64,000 nt of DNA, taken from UBA668 sp963720695 (lineage in GTDB: Bacteria > Actinomycetota > Acidimicrobiia > Acidimicrobiales > Ilumatobacteraceae). Every line of letters begins with the position of its first letter. Positions within the stretch are counted from its first letter, which is position 1. The notes beneath the pieces were generated by a model. It had not been told where the DNA came from, did not search any database, and saw only the letters and a list, made by a program, of their open reading frames with translations. A program made the position numbers and the translations under genes. Location of the stretch: positions 434,001 through 498,000 of the forward strand of contig CAVRGG010000007.1 in assembly GCA_963720695.1 (NCBI GenBank), written 5' to 3'. Positions 1-8,791 of this stretch are shown one piece after another.

Positions 1-423
1 GATCTCGCGGCAGAGCTCGACGAAGTTGGGGCGGCTCACGGGGACCGCGCGGTGGTCCTTGGGCACGTCGCCGTGGAACGGCGCGCTGAAGTCCGGGTCG
101 AACGGCAGCGACGGGTCGCAACGGACGCCGGTGACGTTCTGGACGCGTCGCTCGGTGGCGAGGCCGTTGTCGTCCCAGCCGATGGGGTAGAAGACCTTCT
201 TGCCGCGCATCCGCTGGAACCGCGCCACGGTGTCGGTGTGGGTGTAGGAGAACACGTGCCCGATGTGGAGCGACCCGCTGACCGTGGGTGGCGGGGTGTC
301 GATGGCGAATACCTCGTCGCGACTCGCGGAACGGTCGAAGCGGTAGGTGCCATCGGCTTCCCACTGCTGCATCCAGCGTGTCTCGATGCCGTCGAGCGAC
401 GGCTTGTCAGGGATGTTCGCCAT
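1..423 (-). CDS. valS: Valine--tRNA ligase, N-terminal part (cut by window edge)
   Basis: Charges tRNA-Val with valine in the cytoplasm (class Ia aminoacyl-tRNA synthetase). The first 141 codons are present and run off the left edge of the window. The protein begins MANIPDKPSLDGIETRW and has the class I signature HIGH at residues 53-56 inside SGSLHIGHVFSYTHTDT, followed by RFQRMRGKKVFYPIGWDDNGL, the valyl/isoleucyl/leucyl-type Rossmann start. The ATG lies 64 bases from the divergent cysS start; a TAGCCT box 9 bases upstream could serve as its -10 element. The family assignment is secure; valine rather than isoleucine specificity is inferred from the N-terminal pattern (TPPPTVSGSLHIGH). Confidence 0.9.
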   Translation of the reverse strand, partial: MANIPDKPSLDGIETRWMQQWEADGTYRFDRSASRDEVFAIDTPPPTVSGSLHIGHVFSYTHTDTVARFQRMRGKKVFYPIGWDDNGLATERRVQNVTGVRCDPSLPFDPDFSAPFHGDVPKDHRAVPVSRPNFVELCREI

Positions 424-473
424 AGTTGGGCAAGGCTACCGAAAGACGCTCGTCGGCCGTCGACCGTTACTCG

Positions 474-479
474 TAGGCT
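474..479 (+). promoter_or_regulatory. -10 box of cysS (leaderless type)
   Basis: TAGGCT ends 8 bases before the cysS ATG. No ribosome binding site is visible in the gap, so the transcript probably starts at or next to the start codon. Confidence 0.5.
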
Positions 480-487
480 GTCGCCCC

Positions 488-1843
488 ATGCTGCACCTGT
501 ACGACACTGCGACCCGGAAGGTTCGAGAGCTCGCCCTGCGCGAGCCCGGCTCGGTGAGCATCTACCTGTGTGGCCCCACCGTCTACGGCCCTCCCCACCT
601 CGGTCACGGGCGGGCCACCCTCGTGTACGACGTGCTGCGCCGCTACCTCGAGTGGAGCGGGCTGCAGGTCCGCCTGGTCAGCAACATCACCGACATCGAC
701 GACAGCATCATCAACCGCGCCAACCGCGAGAGCCGGCCGTGGCAGGACATCACCCACGCGTGCGAGGCGGTCTGGTTCGAGGCGATGGACAAGCTCGGTG
801 TGGCCCGTCCCACCGACGTCCCCCATGCCACCGAGTACGTCGCCGAGATGGTGTCGATGATCGGCGAACTGGTCGACATCGGCCGCGCCTACGTCACCGA
901 CGACGGCGTCTACCTCAACGTCGAGTCCGTGGAGGACTACGGCCTCCTCGTCAACCAGCACCTGTCCGACATGCTCGAAGGTGGCGGCGACCGCGAGGTC
1001 GTGGGTGCGGGCAACAAGCGCCACCCGGCCGACTTCGTGCTCTGGAAGCTGGCCAAGCCCGGCGAGCCGTCGTGGCCGTCGCCGTGGGGTGAAGGGCGTC
1101 CCGGATGGCACAGCGAGTGCGTGGTGATGAGCCTCGACCTGCTGGGCGAGGGGTTCGATCTCCACTGCGGCGGGATGGACCTCAAGTTCCCCCACCACGA
1201 GAACGAGCGGGCCCAGGCGGTCGCGCTCGGCAAGCGGTTCGCCAACCACTGGATGCACAACGGGTTCGTGGTCGACGCCGAGGGCGAGAAGATGTCCAAG
1301 AGCCTCGGCAACGTCGCCAACCTGCTCGATCTGATGGAGCACTACGACCCGCGGGCGTATCGCATGCTGTTGCTGCAGTCGCACTACCGCGGACCCGTGT
1401 CCGTCGGCCAGGACAACATCGACGCCGCGGTCAAGTCGTTGGCCGGGCTCGACTCGTTCGCGGCCCGCACCGCCGGTCTCCCCGCAGCGGCACCGGATGC
1501 GGAGGTGCTCGCCTCGTTCCGCCAGAAGATGGACGACGACCTCGACACGCCGGCCGCCACGGCCCTGCTGTTCGACACCGTGCGCCGGGCCAACGCCGCG
1601 CTCGACGTCGGCGACACCGGTGCCGCGGCGCTGGTGGCCGCCGTGCACGAGATCTGCGCCGCGTTCGGCCTCGTGCTCAACGCGGGTGGCGACGTGCCGG
1701 CGGAGATCGCCGCCAAGGCCTCCGCGCTCGACGCCGCACGGGCATCGAAGGACTTCGCCACCGCCGACGCCCTGCGTGCCGAACTGCAGGCCGACGGCTG
1801 GACCGTCGAGACCACCAAGGACGGCACCAAGGTCCGCCGCTGA
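488..1843 (+). CDS. cysS: Cysteine--tRNA ligase
   Basis: Charges tRNA-Cys with cysteine. The 451-residue product has the usual length. The catalytic signature HLGH is at residues 37-40 after the zinc-ligand Cys28 (LCGPTVYGPPHLGH), the remaining zinc site is in WHSECVV and HCGGMDLKFPHHENE, and KMSKS is at 268-272. The full length and the standard cysS motifs argue against the mycothiol ligase MshC. The ATG was chosen because it begins the conserved N-terminus (MLHLYDTATRK) and follows a TAGGCT box; the frame is open further upstream but that part overlaps valS. An MFS gene follows after 79 bases on the same strand. Confidence 0.95.
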   Translation: MLHLYDTATRKVRELALREPGSVSIYLCGPTVYGPPHLGHGRATLVYDVLRRYLEWSGLQVRLVSNITDIDDSIINRANRESRPWQDITHACEAVWFEAMDKLGVARPTDVPHATEYVAEMVSMIGELVDIGRAYVTDDGVYLNVESVEDYGLLVNQHLSDMLEGGGDREVVGAGNKRHPADFVLWKLAKPGEPSWPSPWGEGRPGWHSECVVMSLDLLGEGFDLHCGGMDLKFPHHENERAQAVALGKRFANHWMHNGFVVDAEGEKMSKSLGNVANLLDLMEHYDPRAYRMLLLQSHYRGPVSVGQDNIDAAVKSLAGLDSFAARTAGLPAAAPDAEVLASFRQKMDDDLDTPAATALLFDTVRRANAALDVGDTGAAALVAAVHEICAAFGLVLNAGGDVPAEIAAKASALDAARASKDFATADALRAELQADGWTVETTKDGTKVRR

Positions 1844-1922
1844 CCCGCCCGCACCAGCCCCACCCCCGTCGCAGGCCCGGCAGGAGGCGAGAAGGACCCC
1901 GAATCCGATAGAACGGGGGATC

Positions 1923-3107
1923 GTGTCGAAGGCTGAGCGCACCCCACCCCCCAAGGGGTACTGGACCATCTGGTTCACGGTGGCGCTCGATCTGGTGGGT
2001 TTCGGGATCGTGGTGCCGATCCTGCCGCGATACGCGGAGCGGTTCGGCGCGTCGGGCCTGATGGTCGGGCTGTTGTTCGCCAGTTTCTCGCTCGCCCAGT
2101 TCATCTGTGCGCCGCTACTGGGCCGCTTGTCCGACCGCATCGGTCGCAAACCGGTGATCGTCATCTCGCTCGTGGGCACCGCGCTCGGCAGCTTCGTCAC
2201 CGGCGCGGCGGGCGCGTTGTGGGTGCTGTTCGCGGGTCGCATCATCGACGGCGCGTCCGGCGCGAGCCTCGCCGTCGCGCAAGCCGCCGTGGGCGACATG
2301 GCCACGCCCGAGCAACGCCCCAAGCTGCTGGGGATGCTCGGCGCCGCGTTCGGCGTCGGGTTCGTGCTCGGGCCGGCCCTGGGCGGCCTGGCCTCGCTCG
2401 GTGGGGTGCACGTGCCGTTCTACGTGGCCGGCGTGCTCGCATCGGTCAACGCGGTCGCGGCCATCATCCGGCTGCCCGAGACCAAGGCCGAAGGGCATGT
2501 CGCCCGGCCCACGGGCGTGCGCACGCTGCACGCCGCCACCCCGGCGCTGCGCCAACTGGCCATCATCGGGTTCGTCACCACGGTCGCGTTCACCGGTTTC
2601 GAATCGACGTTCGCACTGCTCGGGCATCGGCGCTTCGGCTTCGGTGAACGCGGGTCGGCGTTCCTCTTCCTCGGCGTCGGACTCGTGCTCGTCGCCGTGC
2701 AGGGTGGCGCGTACGGCAAGCTCGTGAAACGCTTCGGCGTGCAACGGCTGTACGTCGGCGGTGTGGTCCTCCTCGTGGCCGGCATGGGGATGATGAGCGT
2801 GGCCGTCGTGTGGACGGTGCTGCTCGTGGCGCTGTTCCTCCTGTCGGTCGGGCAGGGTGTGGCCTCGCCCTCGATCACCACGTTGGTCACCGAGAGCGCG
2901 CCGCCGGAGCGACGCGGCGAGGCGATGGGGTTCCAGCAGTCGGCGACCGCCGTCGGGCGCATCGTCGGGCCGCCGATCGCGGGCTTGATGTTCGACCACG
3001 TGGGCATCTGGAGTCCGTACGCGGCCGCCGCCGGCCTCTGCGCGGTGGCCGTGGTGCTGTTGGTCAACTGGGGGATGCACCGTCCGGTGACCTCCCCCGC
3101 CGTATGA
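1923..3107 (+). CDS. MFS transporter, DHA1/TetA-like drug:H+ antiporter
   Basis: A 394-residue, 12-helix inner-membrane carrier of the major facilitator superfamily. Motif A between helices 2 and 3 reads GRLSDRIGRKPVIV, and helix 5 has the antiporter motif C-like GFVLGPALGG, which is typical of proton-coupled drug exporters. The chosen GTG gives VSKAERTPPPKGYWTIW, a short cytoplasmic tail before helix 1, and follows a purine-rich ACGGGGGA stretch. It lies between cysS and an acyltransferase gene, 22 bases before the latter, so co-transcription is likely. The substrate cannot be told from sequence. Confidence 0.85.
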   Translation: MSKAERTPPPKGYWTIWFTVALDLVGFGIVVPILPRYAERFGASGLMVGLLFASFSLAQFICAPLLGRLSDRIGRKPVIVISLVGTALGSFVTGAAGALWVLFAGRIIDGASGASLAVAQAAVGDMATPEQRPKLLGMLGAAFGVGFVLGPALGGLASLGGVHVPFYVAGVLASVNAVAAIIRLPETKAEGHVARPTGVRTLHAATPALRQLAIIGFVTTVAFTGFESTFALLGHRRFGFGERGSAFLFLGVGLVLVAVQGGAYGKLVKRFGVQRLYVGGVVLLVAGMGMMSVAVVWTVLLVALFLLSVGQGVASPSITTLVTESAPPERRGEAMGFQQSATAVGRIVGPPIAGLMFDHVGIWSPYAAAAGLCAVAVVLLVNWGMHRPVTSPAV

Positions 3108-3129
3108 CCACCTGCGAGACTGGGACATC

Positions 3130-5277
3130 GTGGCCAACGTGACCCAGCACCCCGCGCTCGAGCGCCTGGTCCGCCTCGAGCGCCGCACCGCCTCGCGCCC
3201 GTCGATGGGGTACCAGCCCAGCCTCGACGGCGTACGGGCGATGTCGGTGATCGCGGTCATCCTCTATCACGCCGGGTTCTCGTGGATGCACGGCGGGTTC
3301 TTCGGCGTCGAGGTCTTCTTCGTCGTGTCCGGCTTCCTCATCACCTCGTTGCTGATCGAGGAACGCGATCGCACCCACCGCGTCGACCTGTGGCAGTTCT
3401 GGGTGCGGCGCTGGCGGCGACTGCTGCCCGCACTGTTCACGATGTTGCTGGTGATCGGTGTGTGGGCGGTGTTCTGGGGCAGCGCGGAGCAGCACACGCA
3501 GGTGCGGCGCGACTACCCGTGGGGCATTCTCTACCTCGCCAACTGGGGCCAGATCTTCAGCAAGGTCGCGTACTTCAGCGGCACGCCGACCCTGTTCCGT
3601 CACCTGTGGAGCCTGGCGGTGGAGGAGCAGTGGTACCTCATCTGGCCGCTCGTGTTCATGGTGATCGCCAAGCGCAGCGCAGACGACCGTCGCCGTGGCA
3701 AGGCGCTCGTGTTCGTGTCCGTCGGGGTGATGGTGGCCACGGCGCTGGCCTACGCGGCCGACTGGCCGACACGTTGGTTCAATCCCTTCGCGATGGAGAT
3801 GCAGTCCGTCAGCTCCACGAACTTCCTCTACCTCTCCACGATCACCCGGAGCAGCGGGCTGCTGCTCGGCGCAGCGATGGCGTTCCTCTGGCGGCCCTGG
3901 AAGGTTGCCGACGCACCTCGCGCACAGGCGTCCCGGACGCTCGACCTCGTCGCCGCGGGCGCCGTGGTGCTGCTCATCGCCGCGTTCGTGTTCGGCCACG
4001 TCGAGAGCCGGGCGACGTACATGTGGATGCTGCCGATGGTGACGCTGTCGTCTGCCGCGCTGGTCGCGGTGGTCGTGCATCCGTGGGCCAACGGCGCTCG
4101 CGCCGTGTTCTCGGCGCGGCCGATGGTCGAGATCGGCAAGCGGTCCTACGGGTTGTACCTGTGGACGTGGCCGATCAGCCGGATCTGCGACGCGTATCAC
4201 GGCTCGTTCTCCCGATTCCTGTTGGCGATGGCGATCGCCCTCCCTGTCAGCGAGGCCTGCTACCGATGGATCGAGACACCGATCCGCAAGGGGGCGCTCG
4301 GACGTTGGTGGACGCACCGGGAGCGTCCCGACTGGCGCCTCGTCACCGCCTGCCTCGCGGTGAGTTCGATGGTCGTGGTCGTGTCCCTGTTCGCGTTCTA
4401 CCGGTCGGCCCAGCCGACGTTCGACGCCGCGGTCGACCAGGGCGACCAGAACGTCGTGTTCGACCCGAACGCGGCGATCGGCGCGACCACGTCGGCAGCC
4501 TCGCCGGTGGTCCCGGACTCGAATCCTGCAGCCGAGTCGACCGCCGAGCCGTCGACGACCGCGGCGAGCCTGCCGATCGTGCCGGGCACCGTCGCGTCGC
4601 TGCCGCGGCACCTGGTGATCGTCGGCGACTCGATGGCGCACGCACTGGCCGTGAACCTGCCCTCGGGCATCGACAGCACGTTCGCCGTCGGTGACGGTTC
4701 GCTCGACGGGTGCAGCGTGTACGACAGCGGCACCGCGGTGTCCTCACGCAAGGGTTTCACACGGTCCTTCAGCGGCTGCTCGGGCTGGCAGCAGAAGTGG
4801 GCGACGAAGGCGCAGCAGTCGGGCGCCGAGGTCGCACTGGTGGTGATCGGTGCGTGGGACGTGTTCGACGTGGAGTCCGACGGCCAGACGCTCGTGTTCG
4901 GCACGCCCGCCAACGACCAACGGTTCATGAACGGGGTGCAGCAGGGGATCGACGCACTGAGCGCCACCGGCGCCAAGGTGGCCCTGCTCGAGATCGCCTG
5001 CATGCGGCCTCAGGACGTGAAGGGCGCCGGCGTGCCGGCGTTGCCCGAGCGCGGCGACGACACGCGTGTCGCCCACCTCAACGATCTGCTCCGGCAGGTC
5101 GCGGCGGCGAATCCGGCCACCACGACGTTCGTGACCGGCCCGCCCCAGTACTGCGCCGACGAGTCCATCGCGACCTCGCTCGCGTACCGCTGGGACGGCG
5201 TGCACGCGTACAAGCCCGGCGCCAAGCTCACGTTCGAGGCAGTGGCGCAGCAGTTGTTGTCGATCCCCGTGGGGTGA
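3130..5277 (+). CDS. Acyltransferase-3 / SGNH hydrolase fusion membrane protein
   Basis: A 715-residue envelope-modifying enzyme of the OafA/YrhL type. An N-terminal acyltransferase-3 domain (about residues 25-400, ten predicted helices, starting SLDGVRAMSVIAVILYHAGF) is joined by a Thr/Ser/Ala-rich linker to a C-terminal SGNH domain. The SGNH nucleophile motif is intact, GDS at 499-501, and the Asp-His pair is D689/H692 (DGVH). Such proteins move acyl groups across the membrane onto cell-surface glycans. The GTG start lies 22 bases after the MFS stop; a later ATG at MGYQPSLDGVRA would also keep the domain. It differs from the two tandem paralogues near 34-38 kb, which have GES instead of GDS. 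The acceptor is unknown. Confidence 0.87.
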   Translation: MANVTQHPALERLVRLERRTASRPSMGYQPSLDGVRAMSVIAVILYHAGFSWMHGGFFGVEVFFVVSGFLITSLLIEERDRTHRVDLWQFWVRRWRRLLPALFTMLLVIGVWAVFWGSAEQHTQVRRDYPWGILYLANWGQIFSKVAYFSGTPTLFRHLWSLAVEEQWYLIWPLVFMVIAKRSADDRRRGKALVFVSVGVMVATALAYAADWPTRWFNPFAMEMQSVSSTNFLYLSTITRSSGLLLGAAMAFLWRPWKVADAPRAQASRTLDLVAAGAVVLLIAAFVFGHVESRATYMWMLPMVTLSSAALVAVVVHPWANGARAVFSARPMVEIGKRSYGLYLWTWPISRICDAYHGSFSRFLLAMAIALPVSEACYRWIETPIRKGALGRWWTHRERPDWRLVTACLAVSSMVVVVSLFAFYRSAQPTFDAAVDQGDQNVVFDPNAAIGATTSAASPVVPDSNPAAESTAEPSTTAASLPIVPGTVASLPRHLVIVGDSMAHALAVNLPSGIDSTFAVGDGSLDGCSVYDSGTAVSSRKGFTRSFSGCSGWQQKWATKAQQSGAEVALVVIGAWDVFDVESDGQTLVFGTPANDQRFMNGVQQGIDALSATGAKVALLEIACMRPQDVKGAGVPALPERGDDTRVAHLNDLLRQVAAANPATTTFVTGPPQYCADESIATSLAYRWDGVHAYKPGAKLTFEAVAQQLLSIPVG

Positions 5278-5281
5278 TCCG

Positions 5282-7372
5282 CTAGGCGCGGTGGTCCGCG
5301 GTGCAGGCGGCCCCGTTGCACACGTCGATCAACGTGTCGTCGAACAGGAAGCTCGCCTTCTGGGTGCGCACGTCGGGATCGGCGCGTGGGTCCTCGTGCG
5401 AGTCGTCGCCCTCACGCGGGGCGAGGTTCTCGATCGGCATGGGGGCCATCCCCGAGTCCCAGAAGATGATCGCCGACCCGCTCGACGACGGGTAGGTCGT
5501 GGCGGTCAGGCCCCAGCCGGGCTCGACCTCGGGCCAGCGCCCGTCGGCGGCGAGGGGGAGGTGGATGGTCGCACCGATCGTGCGGGCCTCGACGAGCGCG
5601 GACAGTGGCGTCACCTGGTGATCGCCGTACGCGACGTCGAGGAGGACGTCCTTCACCGTCGTGCCCTCGTAGGGGTCGGAGGTGAGGTGCTGCACGTAGC
5701 CGGCGCCCTCGCCGCGGTCCCACAGCATCTGGGTGACACCGAGGATGAGCACGCGGTCGAGGTCGTTGGGGTAGGCGGGAGCGAAGATCGCCTCGTACGT
5801 GTCGAAGTCGACCGAGCGGGGCAGCAGCAGGCTGTAGTTCATGCCGGGCACGCCGAGCACGGCGCGCTCGATGTCGGGCGACACGGCAGCGAGCATGAGG
5901 CCCATGATCCCGCCCTGGCTGTTGCCGTCGTAGTCGAGGTGGGTCCGGTCGACGATGGGTGTGCCGTCGGCGCGCTGGAAGTTCGGATCGTCGGCCAGGC
6001 CGCCGGTGCGAGTCATCAATCGGCCGAGGAAGATCTGGTTGAGCACGCCCTGCTGGAGGCGGTCGGCCATCGTCTTGAAGTTGCCGAACTCGGCGAGGGT
6101 CGCGGCCGCGTTGCCGATGTCGTCCTCGCTCATGCCGGCCCACTTGGTGGCGCAGTGCACGACGTTGTGCTCGTTCGACATCGCTCGCACGTTGCCGGCG
6201 TCGATCTCGTGATGGTCGCCGAGGAGGCCGTGCCCGTACTCGACGAGGTGAGCCGGTTCGGTCCCGGCCATCGTGGCGGTGCTGATGTTGCACACGAACG
6301 GTGCCTCCACCGTGCCGTTCTGGGTGGGGAGCGCGTCGGGATCGTCGTCGGCGTAGTTGAAGCTCTGTCCGGGGGAGCCGTCGCCGGTGAGGTAGTTGGG
6401 CACGGTGAACGTGCCCTCGATCTGCAGCGCGATGTCGCCGTCGCCGTTGTTCGGGCTGACCGCGGTGATCGTGTAGGCAGGCGCGGCCTCGCCGAGGGAC
6501 GCGAGTGCCTCGTCGCGGATGTGCAGCATCCGTTCGCTGATGCTGCGCGTGCTGGCGACGGTGAAGGTCCAGGCGAGTTGGACATCGGCGCGCGGCAACT
6601 GCTCGTTCTCGAGAGCGGTGAACGCCACCTCCATCTCGGCGCGCCGAGCTTCGATCTCGTCGATCGTCGTCGTCAGGTTGTCGCGGTAGACCTTGAACGC
6701 GTCGGTGGGCTCGATCGCCGCGCCACTCGTGTCGACCAGGCCGCGGAGGCCGACGACGAACGTGTGACCTTCGGGCAGTGAGATCGCCGGACGGATGGTG
6801 AGCAGCCGGTCGTCATCGGACTTGGCGTGGGCGTCCATCTCCGCCCAGAGTGGAATGCGCGTGCCGGACGTGTGGTCGATGAGCACGACGGGGGAGTCCT
6901 TCGCCAACGACGAGCCGATGTCGGTCCACGACGGCAGGTTGGAGGCGACCGGATCGAGGTCGGGGACGAAGGTGAGCAACGGGGTGCTGGGGCTGAAGCC
7001 GTCGTTGCGGTTCCACTCCGTCGGATCGATGCCGACTCCGTCGACGTTGGCGGGCAAGCCCTCGGCCGGGAGAGCGACGCGCAGGCCGGTGTCGGTGGCG
7101 TCGTCGCTGACGGTGTAGGTGTCGCTGGGGAACGGCAGCAGGCAGCGCTTGGTGTCGAGCGGGTCACAGCCGGCGGGCGCGCCGTCGATTGCCGACTGGA
7201 TCGACGCGAGCATCGTCGCGTCGGCTTCGGCGGGTGGGGGCGCCGTGGTCGTGGTCGCCTCGGTGGTGTCGGGTGCCGCAGTGGTGGGCGTCGTGGTGCC
7301 CGACGACCCGCCGTTGCTACATCCGACCACCATCACCGCCGCGCTGATGACAGCTACGAACCGTGCACGCAT
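5282..7372 (-). CDS. Secreted lipoprotein with alpha/beta-hydrolase-like nucleophile elbow
   Basis: A 696-residue predicted lipoprotein. The signal peptide ends in a lipobox with Cys18 (MVVGCSNG), followed by a long Thr/Ala/Pro linker. Deep in the protein GNSQGG (Ser485) in DYDGNSQGGIMGLMLAAVSPD looks like the nucleophile elbow of an alpha/beta hydrolase, so an exported esterase or lipase-like role is possible. The ATG at MRARFVAVIS was chosen because it starts a proper signal peptide and follows GAGGGGGAG. The gene is divergent from an acyl-CoA dehydrogenase, with a palindromic operator between them, which suggests a link to fatty-acid use. I do not recognise a named family over the full length. 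Confidence 0.72.
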   Translation of the reverse strand: MRARFVAVISAAVMVVGCSNGGSSGTTTPTTAAPDTTEATTTTAPPPAEADATMLASIQSAIDGAPAGCDPLDTKRCLLPFPSDTYTVSDDATDTGLRVALPAEGLPANVDGVGIDPTEWNRNDGFSPSTPLLTFVPDLDPVASNLPSWTDIGSSLAKDSPVVLIDHTSGTRIPLWAEMDAHAKSDDDRLLTIRPAISLPEGHTFVVGLRGLVDTSGAAIEPTDAFKVYRDNLTTTIDEIEARRAEMEVAFTALENEQLPRADVQLAWTFTVASTRSISERMLHIRDEALASLGEAAPAYTITAVSPNNGDGDIALQIEGTFTVPNYLTGDGSPGQSFNYADDDPDALPTQNGTVEAPFVCNISTATMAGTEPAHLVEYGHGLLGDHHEIDAGNVRAMSNEHNVVHCATKWAGMSEDDIGNAAATLAEFGNFKTMADRLQQGVLNQIFLGRLMTRTGGLADDPNFQRADGTPIVDRTHLDYDGNSQGGIMGLMLAAVSPDIERAVLGVPGMNYSLLLPRSVDFDTYEAIFAPAYPNDLDRVLILGVTQMLWDRGEGAGYVQHLTSDPYEGTTVKDVLLDVAYGDHQVTPLSALVEARTIGATIHLPLAADGRWPEVEPGWGLTATTYPSSSGSAIIFWDSGMAPMPIENLAPREGDDSHEDPRADPDVRTQKASFLFDDTLIDVCNGAACTADHRA

Positions 7373-7435
7373 GACAACTCCCCCTCGTGTCTTCCCCGGC
7401 GGCCACTTTGTCACAGGGTGGGATGGACACGACGA

Positions 7436-7467
7436 GTTACTGGCGGGTATAGTTACCCGTCAGTAAC
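7436..7467. promoter_or_regulatory. Palindromic operator over the acyl-CoA dehydrogenase promoter
   Basis: Two 14-base arms, GTTACTGGCGGGTA and TACCCGTCAGTAAC, are inverted repeats with a single mismatch and a 4-base centre. The strong -10 hexamer TATAGT (7448-7453) lies in the middle of the palindrome. A dimeric repressor bound here would block the promoter. The size and symmetry fit a TetR-family site, as is common for fatty-acid degradation genes; the regulator itself is not identified. Confidence 0.72.
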
Positions 7468-7499
7468 TTCCCCCTGTTCCCCCTGTGAAGGTGATCCCC

Positions 7500-8708
7500 A
7501 TGGCAGATTTCTCCCTCAACGAAGACCAACTGCAGATCCAGAAGTGGGTGCACGACTTCTCCGAGAGTGTCATCCGACCTGCGGGCCACGAGTGGGACGA
7601 GCGTGAAGAGTTCCCGTACCCGATCGTGCAGCAGGCCGCCGAGATCGGCCTGTACGGCTGGGAGTTCCTGCTCAACTCGTTCGGTGATCCGACCGGGCTG
7701 ACGTTGCCGGTCGTGGTCGAGGAGCTGTTCTGGGGCGACGCCGGCATCGGCATGGCGATCATGGGCTCCGCCCTCGCCGCCGCCGGGATCAGCGGCAACG
7801 GGACCCCCGAGCAGGTCATGGAGTGGGTGCCGCAGTGCTACGGCGACGAGAAGAAGGTGCAGCTCGGTGCGTTCTGCGTGAGCGAGCCCGACGCGGGCAG
7901 TGACGTGTCGTCGCTGCGCACGCGTGCGGTGTACGACGAGGCCAACGACGAGTGGGTGCTCAACGGCACCAAGGCGTGGATCACCAACGGTGGCATCGCC
8001 GACGTGCACGTCGTGGTCGCCGCGGTCGATCCGGAGCTGAAGGGTCGCGGTCAGGCGAGCTTCGTCGTCCCGCCCGGTACCAAGGGCATCAGCCAGGGCC
8101 AGAAGTACCTCAAGCACGGCATCCGTGCGTCGCACACGGCCGAGGTCGTGCTCGACGATTGCCGAGTGCCGGGCAGCTGCCTGCTCGGTGGCAAGGAGAA
8201 GCTCGACGCCAAGTTGGCCCGTGCCCGCGAGCGCGGTCACAGCGGAGAGAAGCAGCCGGCGATGAGCACGTTCGAGGCGACCCGACCCACCGTCGGTGCG
8301 CAGGCGCTCGGCATCGCCCGCGCCGCGTACGAGTTCTCGCTCGAGTACGCGAAGGAGCGCAAGACCTTCGGCAAGCCGATCGTGCAGCACCAGGCCATCG
8401 CCTTCAAGCTGGCCAACATGGCCACCGAGATCGACGCCGCCCGCCTGCTGATCTGGCGTGCCGCCTGGCTCGCCCGCAACGGTGGCTTCAAGAACGGCGA
8501 AGGCTCGATGAGCAAGTACAAGGCGAGCGAAGTGGCCGTTCGGGTCACCGAGGACGCCATCCAGATCCTCGGTGGGTACGGCTACACCCGTGAGTACCCG
8601 GTCGAGCGCTGGCACCGTGACGCCAAGATCCACACGATCTTCGAGGGCACCAGCGAGATCCAGCAGCTGGTGATCGCCCGTGCGATCTCCGGCATGCGCA
8701 TCGAGTGA
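7500..8708 (+). CDS. Acyl-CoA dehydrogenase
   Basis: A 402-residue FAD enzyme that makes the alpha,beta-double bond in an acyl-CoA. The N-terminal helical domain, the middle beta domain (CVSEPDAGSDVSSL, WITNGGIADVHVV) and the C-terminal helical domain are all complete. The usual catalytic base is Glu382 in IFEGTSEIQQL, and RKTFGKPIVQHQA and QILGGYGYTREYPVER are family signatures. The ATG preceded by GAAGGTG at 8 bases was chosen over an in-frame ATG 15 bases upstream. Expression is probably controlled by the palindrome overlapping its -10 box. The chain-length preference cannot be read from sequence. Confidence 0.92.
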   Translation: MADFSLNEDQLQIQKWVHDFSESVIRPAGHEWDEREEFPYPIVQQAAEIGLYGWEFLLNSFGDPTGLTLPVVVEELFWGDAGIGMAIMGSALAAAGISGNGTPEQVMEWVPQCYGDEKKVQLGAFCVSEPDAGSDVSSLRTRAVYDEANDEWVLNGTKAWITNGGIADVHVVVAAVDPELKGRGQASFVVPPGTKGISQGQKYLKHGIRASHTAEVVLDDCRVPGSCLLGGKEKLDAKLARARERGHSGEKQPAMSTFEATRPTVGAQALGIARAAYEFSLEYAKERKTFGKPIVQHQAIAFKLANMATEIDAARLLIWRAAWLARNGGFKNGEGSMSKYKASEVAVRVTEDAIQILGGYGYTREYPVERWHRDAKIHTIFEGTSEIQQLVIARAISGMRIE

Positions 8709-8791
8709 CCTGACTCGGGGGTCCATGACCCGGCCGGCGAACTGCTGAACAGTCCTTGCAGCGGGACACACCGCTCAGGCGTGTGTCAGGT

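Noticed and set aside
467..2323. 618-codon minus-strand frame opposite cysS and the MFS gene
   Set aside because: Low-complexity Gly/Val/Asp/His product covering two convincing genes on the other strand.
3064..4641. Long minus-strand frame of 525 codons opposite the acyltransferase gene
   Set aside because: Arg/His/Gln-rich translation without domains, opposite a well-supported gene; high-GC antisense frame.
8711..8755. GGGTC/GACCC repeat after the acyl-CoA dehydrogenase as a terminator
   Set aside because: Only five paired bases with a 3-base loop and no T-run.
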